Origin: CAVQWH01 sp963717595
GTDB taxonomy: Bacteria > Patescibacteriota > Saccharimonadia > Saccharimonadales > Saccharimonadaceae
Length of the DNA stretch: 64,000 nucleotides
Assembly: GCA_963717595.1 (NCBI GenBank)
Contig: CAVQWH010000002.1
Span: 52,612-116,611 of the forward strand
Reading direction: 5' to 3'
Under the pieces are notes generated by a model. The model made no database searches. It saw only the letters and a program-made list of their open reading frames with translations, and was not told the DNA's origin. Positions 41,840-51,389 of this stretch are shown piece by piece (the first letter of the stretch is position 1; each line of letters begins with the position of its first letter). A program made the position numbers and the translations under genes.

Positions 41840-42235
41840 ATGTCAGAAAGTACTACAGCTAGTAAACGAAAGAAGCAGCGCCGCTCCGTTCCGAGCGGTC
41901 AACTGCATGTGCAAGCATCTTTTAACAACACAATCGTGACCTTCACGGATAAAAAAGGAAATGTTCTAGCAGCTTCCAGCGCCGGAGCGTGCGGATTCCG
42001 TGGTAGTAAAAAAGGTACGGCATATGCTGCACAGGTTGCTAGCGAAAAGGCTGCCGAAACCGCAAAACAATTACACGGAATCAAAAATGTGGATGTGTTT
42101 GTAAAAGGAATTGGCTTAGGGCGCGATGCTGCTATAAGAGTTTTGCAAAATTTTGATATTTTAGTAGATAGCATTAAAGACGTAACAGGCGTAGCACACG
42201 GCGGTTGCCGACCACGTAAGCAGAGGAGAGCATAA
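41840..42235 (+). CDS. rpsK: Ribosomal protein uS11
   Basis: 131 aa. GQLHVQASFNNTIVTFTDKKGNVL at the N-terminus and DVTGVAHGGCRPRKQRRA at the C-terminus. 30S platform protein. Confidence 0.97.
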   Translation: MSESTTASKRKKQRRSVPSGQLHVQASFNNTIVTFTDKKGNVLAASSAGACGFRGSKKGTAYAAQVASEKAAETAKQLHGIKNVDVFVKGIGLGRDAAIRVLQNFDILVDSIKDVTGVAHGGCRPRKQRRA

Positions 42236-42237
42236 GA

Positions 42238-42846
42238 ATGGCCAGAGACCGCAGCCCTATTGTTAAGCAAAGCCGGCGCGAAGGATATGCCCTTCATCCT
42301 AAAGCCCATAAGATCATGGTGCGTAAAAGTACTCCGCCAGGCCAGCATGGCCGCTCCCGGCAAAGTAAACCTAGTTTATATGCTACTCAGTTACGCGAAA
42401 AACAAAAAGTTCGTCGATTATACGGGCTTTTAGAAAAACAATTTGCAAAACTTATGAACGAAGCAGAGCGAAGGCCAGGCCGATCTGGTGAAATATTGTT
42501 AGAGCTATTAGAACGACGTCTGAATAATGCCGTATACCGTGCAGGTTTTGCCAGCAGTCGCCGAGCAGCTAGGCAGCTAGTTAGTCATGGGCACTTCATG
42601 CTTAACGACCGCCGTGTTGATATTCCTTCAATCCGGCTTAAGTCGGGAGACAAGATTACTGTGCGTCCTAAAAGTAAAAAATCGCTATATTTCAAATCAG
42701 TAGCCCAAGAAGGTGAGTCACATAACCCTAGCTGGCTTAAAAGTGACTTAAGTAAAATGACGATAACGATTACCGGTACGCCACAGCGCGAAGAAGCTGA
42801 GGCTGATATTAATGAACAGCTAATAGTTGAGTATTACTCACGTTAA
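42238..42846 (+). CDS. rpsD: Ribosomal protein uS4
   Basis: 202 aa with a C-terminal S4 domain (LERRLNNAVYRAGFASSRRAARQLVSHGHFMLN). The N-terminal zinc-type Cys cluster of some S4 proteins is absent. In E. coli it represses the alpha operon. Confidence 0.97.
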   Translation: MARDRSPIVKQSRREGYALHPKAHKIMVRKSTPPGQHGRSRQSKPSLYATQLREKQKVRRLYGLLEKQFAKLMNEAERRPGRSGEILLELLERRLNNAVYRAGFASSRRAARQLVSHGHFMLNDRRVDIPSIRLKSGDKITVRPKSKKSLYFKSVAQEGESHNPSWLKSDLSKMTITITGTPQREEAEADINEQLIVEYYSR

Positions 42847-42863
42847 CAATAAGGAGAAAACAA

Positions 42864-43787
42864 GTGTCAAAAGTTATTCACGATCCAACTCTAGCCAACA
42901 TAGATGAGCACTCTAGCACCAGTGCTACCTTTACGATTGAGCCATTGCATAGTGGCTATGGCATGACGTTGGGCAACTCTCTGCGTCGAGTGCTACTTTC
43001 TAGTATTGCCGGCAGTGCAGTAGTGGCCTTTAAGGTAGAAGGTGCAACACATGAGTTCACTACTGTGCCTGGCGTAAAAGAAGATGTGGTTGATATCATG
43101 CTCAACTTAAAAAATGTTCGCTTCCGCACCCATACTGACGAGCCTATTGAGCTACACCTAGAGAAGAAAGGCGCTGGCGCAGTAACTGCCGCAGACATTA
43201 AAACCACAGCAGATGTAGAAGTTATTAATCCAAAAACTCACATTGCAACAATCGACGATCCAAAAGCCAAAGTAGCAATTGATTTATTGATTGAATCCGG
43301 CCGCGGCTACCGCACGATTGAAGAGTCAAGCGGAAAACGACTACATAGCGACATGATTGCATTAGATGCTATATTTAGCCCAGTTCAACGAGTACGCTAC
43401 AGCGTAGATAACACTCGAGTCGGCCAAATGACTAATCTCGATAAACTTATGATTACGGTTGATACAGATGGCTCAATCTCGCCTAAAGATGCTTTTGAAG
43501 AAGCTGCTGCCATTTTAGTAAACCAATACACTGCACTTGCAGGTAGTACTAAGATTGAAGCTGGTTCAGCAATTACCCAAACTGACGAGACTGCCGACTC
43601 GGAACTTCAAACTCCAATTGAAGACCTTAACCTAAGCGCCCGTACTGCAAATGCGTTAGTTAATAACGATATACGCACAGTTCAAGATTTAGTAACTCTT
43701 TCTGAGATAGAGCTACGCGACCTAAAAGGATTTGGCAACAAAGCACTAGATGAAGTTAAAGAAAAACTAGCGGAGCTAGAGCTTTAA
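42864..43787 (+). CDS. rpoA: RNA polymerase subunit alpha
   Basis: The 307-aa protein starts at GTG after AAGGAG. The N-terminal dimerisation domain has FTIEPLHSGYGMTLGNSLRRVLLSS, and the C-terminal domain has IEDLNLSARTANALVNNDIRTVQDLV and LKGFGNKALDEVKEKL. It has both domains of a normal alpha subunit. Confidence 0.98.
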   Translation: MSKVIHDPTLANIDEHSSTSATFTIEPLHSGYGMTLGNSLRRVLLSSIAGSAVVAFKVEGATHEFTTVPGVKEDVVDIMLNLKNVRFRTHTDEPIELHLEKKGAGAVTAADIKTTADVEVINPKTHIATIDDPKAKVAIDLLIESGRGYRTIEESSGKRLHSDMIALDAIFSPVQRVRYSVDNTRVGQMTNLDKLMITVDTDGSISPKDAFEEAAAILVNQYTALAGSTKIEAGSAITQTDETADSELQTPIEDLNLSARTANALVNNDIRTVQDLVTLSEIELRDLKGFGNKALDEVKEKLAELEL

Positions 43788-43789
43788 TC

Positions 43790-44200
43790 ATGCATCGTCA
43801 CGGCTATCAAGGAAGAAAGCTCCATCGGGATCGCGCCCAGCGTACATCTCTACTTAAAGGGTTAGCTGGTAGTCTAATTGAACATGGCAAAATTGAAACA
43901 ACTTTGCCAAAAGCAAAAGAACTAGTACCATATATCGAAAAGCTAATAACTAAAGCCAAAAAGGGCGATTTAGCCAGTAGACGACAAGTTATAGCCTCAA
44001 TCAATCCCCCAGATAGCGCACATAAGTTAGTAGACGAAATAGCTCCGCAGCTTCAGAACCGTAACAGTGGCCACGTTAGAGTAAAGCGTACTCGCCAAAG
44101 AGTAGGGGACAACGCCCAAATGGCTAGTGTTAGTTTTGTAGATGAGTTAAGTGCTAAAGAGGGTAATCCTCAAAAAGCCAAGTCGGAGGCTAAAGGATAA
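43790..44200 (+). CDS. rplQ: Ribosomal protein bL17
   Basis: 136 aa. MHRHGYQGRKLHRDRAQRTSLLKGLAGSLIEHGKIETTLPKAKEL is the strong L17 N-terminal signature. It starts 2 nt after rpoA. Confidence 0.97.
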   Translation: MHRHGYQGRKLHRDRAQRTSLLKGLAGSLIEHGKIETTLPKAKELVPYIEKLITKAKKGDLASRRQVIASINPPDSAHKLVDEIAPQLQNRNSGHVRVKRTRQRVGDNAQMASVSFVDELSAKEGNPQKAKSEAKG

Positions 44201-44202
44201 TC

Positions 44203-44637
44203 ATGCAAAAAACTTACCAACAGAAGTCTGCAGAAGTAAGCCGCAAATGGGTATTGGTAGATGCGTCTTCCGCTCCGCTTGGTCGGCTAGCTACTAGCAT
44301 AGCCTTTTATCTAGTTGGCAAAGGTAAGCCGACATATACACCTCACATAGACGATGGTGATTATGTAGTAGTAATTAATTCTGACAAGTTAGTTGTAACT
44401 GGTAAAAAAGCTACTGATAAAACTTACTGGCGCCATAGCGGCTATCCGGGCAGTATAAGGGACACTAAGCTAAATGATCAGCTTACAAAAGATTCAACTA
44501 AAATCATTTACCTAGCTGTAAAGGGCATGCTTCCTAAAAATAAGCTAATTAGCCAAAGGCTCAAGAGATTAAAGATTTATACTGGAGAAGAGCATCAACA
44601 CGAAGCTCAGAAACCTGTAAAACTGGAGGTTAGCTAA
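44203..44637 (+). CDS. rplM: Ribosomal protein uL13
   Basis: 144 aa. KWVLVDASSAPLGRLATSIAFYLVGKGKPTYTPHIDDGDYVVVIN and GMLPKNKLISQRLKRLKIYTGEEHQHEAQKP are diagnostic. Confidence 0.97.
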   Translation: MQKTYQQKSAEVSRKWVLVDASSAPLGRLATSIAFYLVGKGKPTYTPHIDDGDYVVVINSDKLVVTGKKATDKTYWRHSGYPGSIRDTKLNDQLTKDSTKIIYLAVKGMLPKNKLISQRLKRLKIYTGEEHQHEAQKPVKLEVS

Positions 44638-44638
44638 A

Positions 44639-45037
44639 ATGGCAAAAAGTAACTACTTTTACGGCTTAGGGCGTCGCAAGAGCGCAACCGCGAGAGCAAG
44701 ATTAACGAGCGGAAAAGGTAATATAACTATCAACGGTAAGCCCGCTGTTGAATATTTGAGCGCAAATAATACCATGTTAGCCCAACTAACTGATCCGCTT
44801 GCTTTAATAGGCAAGCAGCAAGAATTTGATATTTCACTGGTAGTAAGCGGCGGAGGTCTAAACGGCCAAATCGATGCTAGCCGTCTAGCAATTGCTAAAG
44901 CTGTTAGTACAATGAATGAAGATCTAAGGAGTACTTTCAAAAAAGCCGGCCTCCTTAAACGTGATCCACGAGAAAAAGAACGCAAGAAATATGGCCTGAA
45001 GGGCGCGCGCAAAAAAGAACAGTTCTCTAAACGCTAA
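44639..45037 (+). CDS. rpsI: Ribosomal protein uS9
   Basis: 132 aa. YFYGLGRRKSATARARLTSGKG at the N-terminus and the typical tail DPREKERKKYGLKGARKKEQFSKR. It is the last gene of the ribosomal block; no clear terminator was seen before the convergent glycosidase gene. Confidence 0.97.
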   Translation: MAKSNYFYGLGRRKSATARARLTSGKGNITINGKPAVEYLSANNTMLAQLTDPLALIGKQQEFDISLVVSGGGLNGQIDASRLAIAKAVSTMNEDLRSTFKKAGLLKRDPREKERKKYGLKGARKKEQFSKR

Positions 45038-45044
45038 GCTACTA

Positions 45045-46273
45045 TTACATATCTAACACTAATCCACCCCAGGTGAAGTCACGCGCACCGTGGCCTTCGC
45101 CATTAATTGGATTATAGTATTCTCGAAATCCCGATTTCTCAATAAGAGCCCGGGAATCATTCCTAATACGCTCAGCTTCCTTTGTAAATCCATAGCGCCT
45201 TAGGCCTTGAATGACAAACCAATTACTTGCCATCCAGACTGCCCACGCCAGTTAGTGCCAACCCACCAATCACCGCGCCAGTCACCATCAGGATTAAAGC
45301 TGGCTTCTGCCATACTTACGGTAGGCAAAGAAAAAGTGCTATGAAAGGATTTTTTATTATTTAAGAATTCACTGACTACCAAGTGCGCTTCTTTATCAGA
45401 AGCTACTCCTGCGTATAGCGGCATAAAAAGCGCCCAGGTTTTAGTCTTTATCTTGGCTCTATGAGGGCCGTAATCCATTGTGGAATAATAAATACCGTCT
45501 TCTAGTAAGTAGTGGCGCATGGCAAGTTTCACGGCCTCTGATTTAGCGTGCGACCACTTTGCAATATGAGTTTTATTGCACTGCTTAGCTAACTCAGAAG
45601 TAATGCTTAGACTTTCGGCCAAAATAGCGTTGATAGGCACATCTCGCACCCAGTGATAAGTGTCCATACGTTTCTCAACTACGAAACGTGATTTTTTCCA
45701 GTCGTCCACCAAATCAAGGCGGGAAGAAAAGTTATCAACAAAAGCATGTTGTGGGTCTGTTATACCAAGCGCAGTATCAAAACGGGGAGAATTATCTTCC
45801 CCGGATTCATCAGGATCTATAACGCCTATAAGGTTGCTGTTGCGAGGATCTCGATGACGAAAGAAATAACGATGAAAAGCATCTAAATGAGGTAGCATCT
45901 CACGCACGAATTTTAAATCGCCATCAGTATGATATATTTTTTGCACTGCCATCGCTAAAACAGGCGGCTGGGTGATAGTGCTGGTATGATCCTTACCCCA
46001 TTTAATCTTTGGGAAAGGGTCGTTTTTTACTCGCTGCCAGTAAATCATGTGGGGTATCATGCCATTTTCAAACTGTGCGCTTACGAGCGAGCGAAGCTCG
46101 TCTTTAGCTCCATCAATATCAAAATAAGTCATGGCTATTGCCGCAAAGCAACTATCCCACAACCACTGGTATGGATAGGTATCGTCTGAAGGAATAGTAT
46201 AGCTATAGCCTTTATGGTGGCGACGGTTGTTTTTATAGAGAGTTTTGGTTTTATGGAGAAGCCCACTCGTCAT
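45045..46273 (-). CDS. GH63/MGH1-like glycosidase, one frame break
   Basis: Joined across a missing base near 45241, the product has about 409 aa. It is an (alpha/alpha)6-barrel glycosidase like GH63/trehalase/mannosylglycerate-hydrolase proteins: YQWLWDSCFAAIAM near the start, VIDPDESGEDNSPRFD with catalytic-type acids, GDWRGDWWVGTNWRG then VWMASNWFVIQGLRRYGF. As given, the frame breaks at WRG[P]VW (one C short). There is no signal peptide, so it is cytosolic; the substrate is a short alpha-glucoside or mannoside. TATAAT lies eight bases before ATG. Confidence 0.8.
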
Positions 46274-46292
46274 AATATTTTATTATAGAGCA

Positions 46293-46321
46293 TTGACACG
46301 GATAACCCTAGGTGCTACGAT
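46293..46321 (+). promoter_or_regulatory. Promoter for the 46329 micro-ORF and 46485 gene
   Basis: Perfect TTGACA (46293-46298), a 17-nt spacer and TACGAT (46316-46321). The next ATG lies seven bases downstream. Confidence 0.75.
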
Positions 46322-46328
46322 ATCTTTC

Positions 46329-46409
46329 ATGATTAGATATAACCAAGCTATGCGCCTTATTAAGTGGCTATTCTTTACGAAGAAGAGTTTGGTTATTCAT
46401 GTTTCATAA
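46329..46409 (+). CDS. 26-aa leaderless micro-ORF (possible leader peptide)
   Basis: ATG 46329 lies seven bases after the -10 box of a consensus promoter, the same spacing as the window's leaderless genes. The peptide begins MIRYNQAMRLIKWLFFTKKS and ends IHVS: basic with a hydrophobic core. A terminator follows (46431-46462), then the 46485 gene. It may be a leader peptide controlling readthrough or a small membrane-active peptide. The short length leaves real doubt. Confidence 0.4.
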   Translation: MIRYNQAMRLIKWLFFTKKSLVIHVS

Positions 46410-46430
46410 AAACTAACTAAGATAAGTGAA

Positions 46431-46462
46431 AAACCGGACTCAACCTAAAGAGTCCGGTTTTT
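46431..46462 (+). terminator. Terminator/attenuator before the 46485 gene
   Basis: Perfect 10-bp stem AAACCGGACT/AGTCCGGTTT with loop CAACCTAAAG, ending in TTTTT. It lies between a strong promoter and the downstream gene. Confidence 0.8.
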
Positions 46463-46484
46463 ATAGTAAAGGAGTAAAACGACT

Positions 46485-47749
46485 GTGCGTCACCCAGCTA
46501 AAGAACATACTGAACAAATTTCAAAGCGATTCGACATAGATCCGACGGAAGCCAACCTGACGATCCTGAAGCGCTTCTATATATTTACGAAGAATACATA
46601 CAGCTTATGCGAGAGTCTCTCGGTTTAGATAAGCATGGTGCCGCTAATCTGCCACATGTAGCTGACTTAAGAGGTGGAGAAGAGGTCATAAGCATGCCTC
46701 TTGGTGTTCATCGTGACGGAAATTCCACATTCTCAGGACAAGAGCGAGTTTTCAATCTCTATCCTGGACGTATTACTATGTCTGAAGAGGATGAAGAAAT
46801 CGCCAAGAAATGGGCTTTAAAACAAGTTGCACACTATCCAAAAGAAGCAAACTACGCTAACGGCTTTGCGGGCGTGCATAGCCTGGTAGTTAGAGTGGAA
46901 TGGGGAGAAGATCCTGAAGATCCTTACGAAGTAGACACTGAGCCAAGTGGCTATGCTCTTTTGCCCCATTTTTCGCCACGTATCCAATCAGCATTATTGC
47001 AACATAGAGCAGGGTTAGGAAATGTATTGTGGGCCGCTATGCCCGAAAGTCGCGTGCAAGATTCTTTTGAGCATGCTAGCGCGCCACTTGCCATAGCCTC
47101 TGCCTTTGCAGAAGCGCCCACAACTGCTAGCGGATTAGTGCTGCCCTTCATGCGATCAAAGGATGACTTGCCTCGTGACTGGAGAAGCCGCTCAGTATTT
47201 CCAGTTGAGCATATGGAAGAAAAAAGCCATTTAATAAGCATGGGTTTATTCGAAAAACTTGCGGCTGGCGATGACGAAGCATTTGAAAGATTAGCTGCCG
47301 CAATAGAAGACGGCCAACCAAAAGTTGTTCGCGGTATGATAGGCTCGTGCGCCGTAGGCCTGGCGATTTTCCAGGGAGCCGGTGAGCAACGCTTAAAAGT
47401 GGATGGAAAGAAAATAAAAGGCGTCGTTACTAAGAATAAATTCGAAGCAATAGTTGCCGAGCACCGTGAACGCGGAGCAGACTTGATGGTAAGAGATTTT
47501 GCTCCAGCAATAACCTTAGATCAATTAGATTTGCCTTTTTCAGCCACTGACAGCGAAAGGTTCGAGCCCCCTCAGCAGCTTTGCGCAATTAAACGATACT
47601 TCGTAGGATTTGACAGCCAAGGACAACCTCATGTGCTGGGTGGCATGATATCAGCCAGAAAATATACAGCGTTAATCCACGGCGCAAACGACAGTGTTAA
47701 TATAGTAGTTGACCCTCCTGAAAAGGAAATTTATGCCAGCAACAACTAA
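46485..47749 (+). CDS. Hypothetical protein, one frame break
   Basis: GTG 46485 follows AAAGGAG. The frame reads to GCCAAC (46551-46556). One base is then missing, and the correct frame continues DDPEALLYIYEEYIQLMRES to the stop at 47749. Corrected length is about 421 aa. Without the correction one would start at ATG 46607 (380 aa). The protein is soluble and acidic, with repeated short helices. No family was recognised. It is co-transcribed with the downstream M20 peptidase, whose start overlaps its end. Confidence 0.65.
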
Positions 47750-48836
47750 AGTAGAAAAAGTATTAGAAAAACTTGTGTCATTTAAAACCGTTTCCGGTAA
47801 ACATAAAAAGGCACAAGACTTGCTGGAGTGGGTTCAAGAAGAGCTAAAGTCCTCTAACTTACATATAGAAACTCATGAAGCTAACGGATTCGTTTCGCTA
47901 ATTGCAACATCGCAGGCATCAAAATACAACCCAAAACTATGGCTAATGGGGCATATTGACGTCGTTCCTGCCTCGGACCACATGTTTTCAGTTAAGTATG
48001 AAAAAGACAAGCTGACCGGCAGAGGCGTCTTTGACGATAAGTTAGCGGCCGCGTCCTTCATTGCCGCTATCAAAGAGCTTGGTGATGTAAGTAAGTATGA
48101 CTTTGGAATCATCTTAACAAGCGACGAAGAGCTTGGGAGCGAAAACGGCGCAAAACATTTGTTTGAGACGCTTCCTATTAAGGGAGAAGTGGCTTTCGTA
48201 CCAGACTCTGGGGAAAACTGGACTATCCAAACTAAAGCGAAAGGTGCATTTCATTTTAAAATAACTGCCAATGGCAAATCGGCCCATGGGTCTATGACAT
48301 GGAGTGGAGACAATGCAATAGATAAAATTTATGCCGCCATACAGCAGATGAGAGAGGATTTAAATATTCCTGAACCACAAAAAGCGAAACAAGAATTTTT
48401 AAAAACTCTTAATGTCGGCAGCCTTCATGGCGGCGAAGCCGCAAACCAAGTACCCGACCATGCTGAAGCACTTGTTGATATTCGCTTTCCTAGTCCCCAT
48501 GACGCTAAAGAGATAGAAGACTATTTTGCCAAGATTAATTCTCAAAGTAACGGCATTAAAATTACAGACATAAATATAGCAAGTCCGGTTGATGTTTCAC
48601 CAGACAACTCCTGGGTAAAGAATTATCAGCAAATCCTTAAGTCATTCAAGCTTAATTCAAGCTTTAGCTCTTCGACCGGCGCTACAGATGCCCGTTTCTT
48701 TGCTGAAGCAAACATTCCCTCAATTGTTAGTATGCCGGCTGGCGGCAACCTCCACTCAGAAGGTGAGTGGGTAGATCGCCAAGGCCTTAATTTGCTACCA
48801 CAAGTAGTAGCTGAACTCATTAAAAATACAGCATAA
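47733..48836 (+). CDS. M20 family metallopeptidase (ArgE/DapE-like)
   Basis: From ATG 47733 (AAAGGAA upstream, overlapping the previous gene) the protein has 367 aa. Metal ligands are visible: His/Asp in LWLMGHIDVVP, Asp in GRGVFDDKLAA, Glu pair in LTSDEELGS, Asp in VPDSG and a late His in GGNLHSEGEW. A dimerisation domain lies between (SAHGSM). It hydrolyses an amide or peptide bond in the cytosol, probably a dipeptide or acyl-amino acid. DapE itself is less likely without a lysine pathway. Confidence 0.87.
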   Translation: MPATTKVEKVLEKLVSFKTVSGKHKKAQDLLEWVQEELKSSNLHIETHEANGFVSLIATSQASKYNPKLWLMGHIDVVPASDHMFSVKYEKDKLTGRGVFDDKLAAASFIAAIKELGDVSKYDFGIILTSDEELGSENGAKHLFETLPIKGEVAFVPDSGENWTIQTKAKGAFHFKITANGKSAHGSMTWSGDNAIDKIYAAIQQMREDLNIPEPQKAKQEFLKTLNVGSLHGGEAANQVPDHAEALVDIRFPSPHDAKEIEDYFAKINSQSNGIKITDINIASPVDVSPDNSWVKNYQQILKSFKLNSSFSSSTGATDARFFAEANIPSIVSMPAGGNLHSEGEWVDRQGLNLLPQVVAELIKNTA

Positions 48837-48846
48837 AAGCAAAAGC

Positions 48847-48886
48847 CCCACACCAGGAGGCTCTTGCCTGCAACTGAATGTGGGGG
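48847..48886. terminator. Terminator between converging genes
   Basis: CCCCACA (48847-48853) pairs with TGTGGGG (48879-48885) around an inner AGGAGGC/GCCTGC-like stem. The minus strand continues GGGGCTTTTGCTTTTA, so it mainly ends the minus-strand gene; it may act in both directions. Confidence 0.72.
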
Positions 48887-49396
48887 TTAGGTTTGCGTTC
48901 TCAAGTATTCCTGAAAACGTTTGAGGCGGCTCCCGGATTGCTTGGAAAGTTTCCTAAAATCTATGTCCGTAAGCTGAAGAAAGGAAGCGTGCGTAATACG
49001 CCAATTCTGAGGAAACTCCATATATTCCCACACGCTAGTGCTCGCCGCACTTAAGCCTTGAGGTGCACTATAGCCACTTTTCTCACATTTACATTGGCCA
49101 TTTACTTTGCCACAATTTTGGCAGATCGCCGTTATGCGAGCATTTTCAAGAAACTTACTAAGAAGAGCTTCTACGGCTCGAGAAGCAAAGCTAGCTGCCT
49201 GCTTGTCGGTAGCAATACCACTATCAAGTAGAAATTTCTTCAGCTCGTGGTGACTAAACGTAGCTTCGTCATTCTTAAGCTGAACTAACTCTTTTTTGCC
49301 ATCTTTCAGGGTCTCAAGTAGCACACATAGCGCCTCGGTAACTGCCGGATCGGCATCATCGCCGATATTGACTATCAGAGTAGTCGGTGCGTTCAT
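48887..49396 (-). CDS. Hypothetical protein with Cys cluster
   Basis: From ATG 49396 (AGGAGA upstream) the protein has 169 aa. A helical N-terminal part is followed by CQNCGKVNGQCKC, a likely zinc-binding knuckle (about residues 92-104), and a basic C-terminus. No family was recognised; a nucleic-acid or protein-binding role is possible. A start 63 nt upstream lacks a Shine-Dalgarno. Confidence 0.65.
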   Translation of the reverse strand: MNAPTTLIVNIGDDADPAVTEALCVLLETLKDGKKELVQLKNDEATFSHHELKKFLLDSGIATDKQAASFASRAVEALLSKFLENARITAICQNCGKVNGQCKCEKSGYSAPQGLSAASTSVWEYMEFPQNWRITHASFLQLTDIDFRKLSKQSGSRLKRFQEYLRTQT

Positions 49397-49508
49397 GATC
49401 TCTCCTAAGATTGTTTCACGAATTACGCCTATTATAGAATAACGGAGAGTTTTATTCAACTCTAATGATGGCGGATTTTAAGATATGATATATAATTTAA
49501 TCAGTATT

Positions 49509-50543
49509 ATGAGTAAACAAGTAATCCTAACCGGCCTTAGGGCTAATAATGATTTGACTATAGGCAACTATTTCGGCGCGTTGTTGCCTTTGATAGATAT
49601 GGCTAAGGAAAAAGCTGGCGACTATCAAGTGAACCTGATGATGGCGGATTTACACAGTTTTTCTACACCAATTGACCACAGCAAACTACAGTCTCAAATT
49701 AAAGACAATCTGCGAGCTTATGTAGCTGCAGGCTTGCCACTTAATCACGAAAGCATCAATCTTTTCAGAGAAAGCTACATATCGGCGCATTCAGAACTGG
49801 CTCATATCTTGGATAACTTTACCGGCGTAGGCGAAATGAGCCGCATGACCCAATATAAAGATAAATCCGCTAAAATCGGTAAAGACCGCGTAAGTATGGC
49901 TTTGCTTAATTATCCACCATTAATGGCAGCAGATATTTTACTTTACAACACAACTTACGTGCCAGTTGGCGACGACCAAACCCAGCACGTGGAATTTACG
50001 CGTGATATCGCCGAGCGAATGAATAATAAATTCGGTCCGATATTTACCGTGCCAAAGCCCGTGAAGCAGCAGCATGAGTTTTTTGGCAAAGACCAAGGTC
50101 TCAGAATAAAAGATCTGGCAGACCCCACTAAAAAGATGAGTAAAAGCGATGAATCCGGCAAGGGTGTCATATTCCTTACCGAAGACCCGCAGGGTGCTGC
50201 TAAAAAAATCATGGGTGCGACAACTGATGATTTAGCAAATATTAAGTTTGATAGAGAACGCCAACCCGGTATTAGCAACTTGATAGAAATACTAGCCTTA
50301 TTAACCCAAAAGGATGTCAAGCAAGTAGCCGAGGAGTGGGAAGGTAAAGAAAAATACGGAGAGTTTAAGAAAGTTGTAGCTGATAAAATGGCTGAATTCT
50401 TAAGTGGCTTCCAAGCCAAACTCAAAGAGGTTAACGACAAAGAAATCCAAACTCAGCTAGAAGCTTCAGAAAAAGAGCTTTCTACGGTGGCAAACGCTAC
50501 TTTACTGCGAGTTCAGCAAGCAATCGGCTTGCGCCCCAGGTAG
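49509..50543 (+). CDS. trpS: Tryptophanyl-tRNA synthetase
   Basis: From ATG 49509 the class I synthetase has 344 aa: TGLRANNDLTIGNYFGAL (HIGH-type GNYFG), QYKDKSAK, PVGDDQTQHVEFTRDIA and KKMSKSDESG (KMSKS loop). It charges tRNA-Trp, whose gene lies at 57635-57711. TATAAT at 49491-49496 gives a short leader. Full length, no anomalies. Confidence 0.97.
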   Translation: MSKQVILTGLRANNDLTIGNYFGALLPLIDMAKEKAGDYQVNLMMADLHSFSTPIDHSKLQSQIKDNLRAYVAAGLPLNHESINLFRESYISAHSELAHILDNFTGVGEMSRMTQYKDKSAKIGKDRVSMALLNYPPLMAADILLYNTTYVPVGDDQTQHVEFTRDIAERMNNKFGPIFTVPKPVKQQHEFFGKDQGLRIKDLADPTKKMSKSDESGKGVIFLTEDPQGAAKKIMGATTDDLANIKFDRERQPGISNLIEILALLTQKDVKQVAEEWEGKEKYGEFKKVVADKMAEFLSGFQAKLKEVNDKEIQTQLEASEKELSTVANATLLRVQQAIGLRPR

Positions 50544-50549
50544 AAAATC

Positions 50550-51389
50550 ATGCGCCTGGACAGTTATCTAGCTGAATATTGGCCAGAATATTCAAGGACT
50601 ACCTGGCAAAAATACTGCGAGGCTGGTTATGTGAAAGTAAACGGCGAAGTAGTAAATTCATATAAGAAACATTTAGGTGAGGATGATGAAGTTACGGTAA
50701 ATGTGCCTGAAACTAAAATAGAAGCTCGAGATTTGCCTGTAATTTACGAAGACGAAAATGTAGTTATTATCAGTAAGCCTGTTGGCATTCTGACCCACGC
50801 CAAAGGCCAGCTCGCGCAAGAGTTTACCGTAGCCGACTTTATGAAAGAACGCACGACGCTTAATAAAAATACTAATCGGCCCGGTATAGTCCACAGACTA
50901 GACCGCGACACTAGCGGAGTAATCATTTGCGCTAAAAACCCTGAAACAGGCTCGTACTTACAAAAGCAGTTTTCTAACCGTAAGGTAAAGAAAATTTATC
51001 TAGCCTTAACGGAAGGCCGCCTAAAGCTTAAAAAAGGCAAGATCGATATTCCAATTGGCCGCAATCCTAAAAAACCAAGTACTTTTCGCGCTGACCCAAA
51101 TGGCAAGCCTGCCGTCACTAGCTATGAAGTTCTAGAAGAAGACTCCGGCCTTAGTTTCCTGAAGCTTCAACCAGCTACCGGACGCACCCATCAGCTAAGA
51201 GTTCACTTGGCTTATTTGGGACACCCAATACTTGGGGATAGGTTTTATGGCAAAGAATCCTCACGGCTTTTTCTGCACGCTTATCAACTAGAAATAACAT
51301 TGCCTGGCGGAAAAAGAACAACCTTCACAGCCAAACTACCGGCCGAATTTAAAGATGAGTTTGCTAAAATAGCAAACGTAAAACTATGA
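50550..51389 (+). CDS. RluA/RluD-type pseudouridine synthase
   Basis: 279 aa: an N-terminal S4 RNA-binding domain (about 1-60) and a PSUS domain with the catalytic HRLDRDTSG (about 112-120), LQPATGRTHQLRVHL and HPILGDRFYG. It makes pseudouridine in rRNA or tRNA; RluD-like, but the target is not certain. It overlaps holB by four bases, and trpS ends 6 nt upstream, so these genes form an operon. Confidence 0.93.
   Translation: MRLDSYLAEYWPEYSRTTWQKYCEAGYVKVNGEVVNSYKKHLGEDDEVTVNVPETKIEARDLPVIYEDENVVIISKPVGILTHAKGQLAQEFTVADFMKERTTLNKNTNRPGIVHRLDRDTSGVIICAKNPETGSYLQKQFSNRKVKKIYLALTEGRLKLKKGKIDIPIGRNPKKPSTFRADPNGKPAVTSYEVLEEDSGLSFLKLQPATGRTHQLRVHLAYLGHPILGDRFYGKESSRLFLHAYQLEITLPGGKRTTFTAKLPAEFKDEFAKIANVKL

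Noticed and set aside
41899..42363. 154-codon minus-strand ORF
   Set aside because: Antisense to rpsK and rpsD, which are unmistakable.
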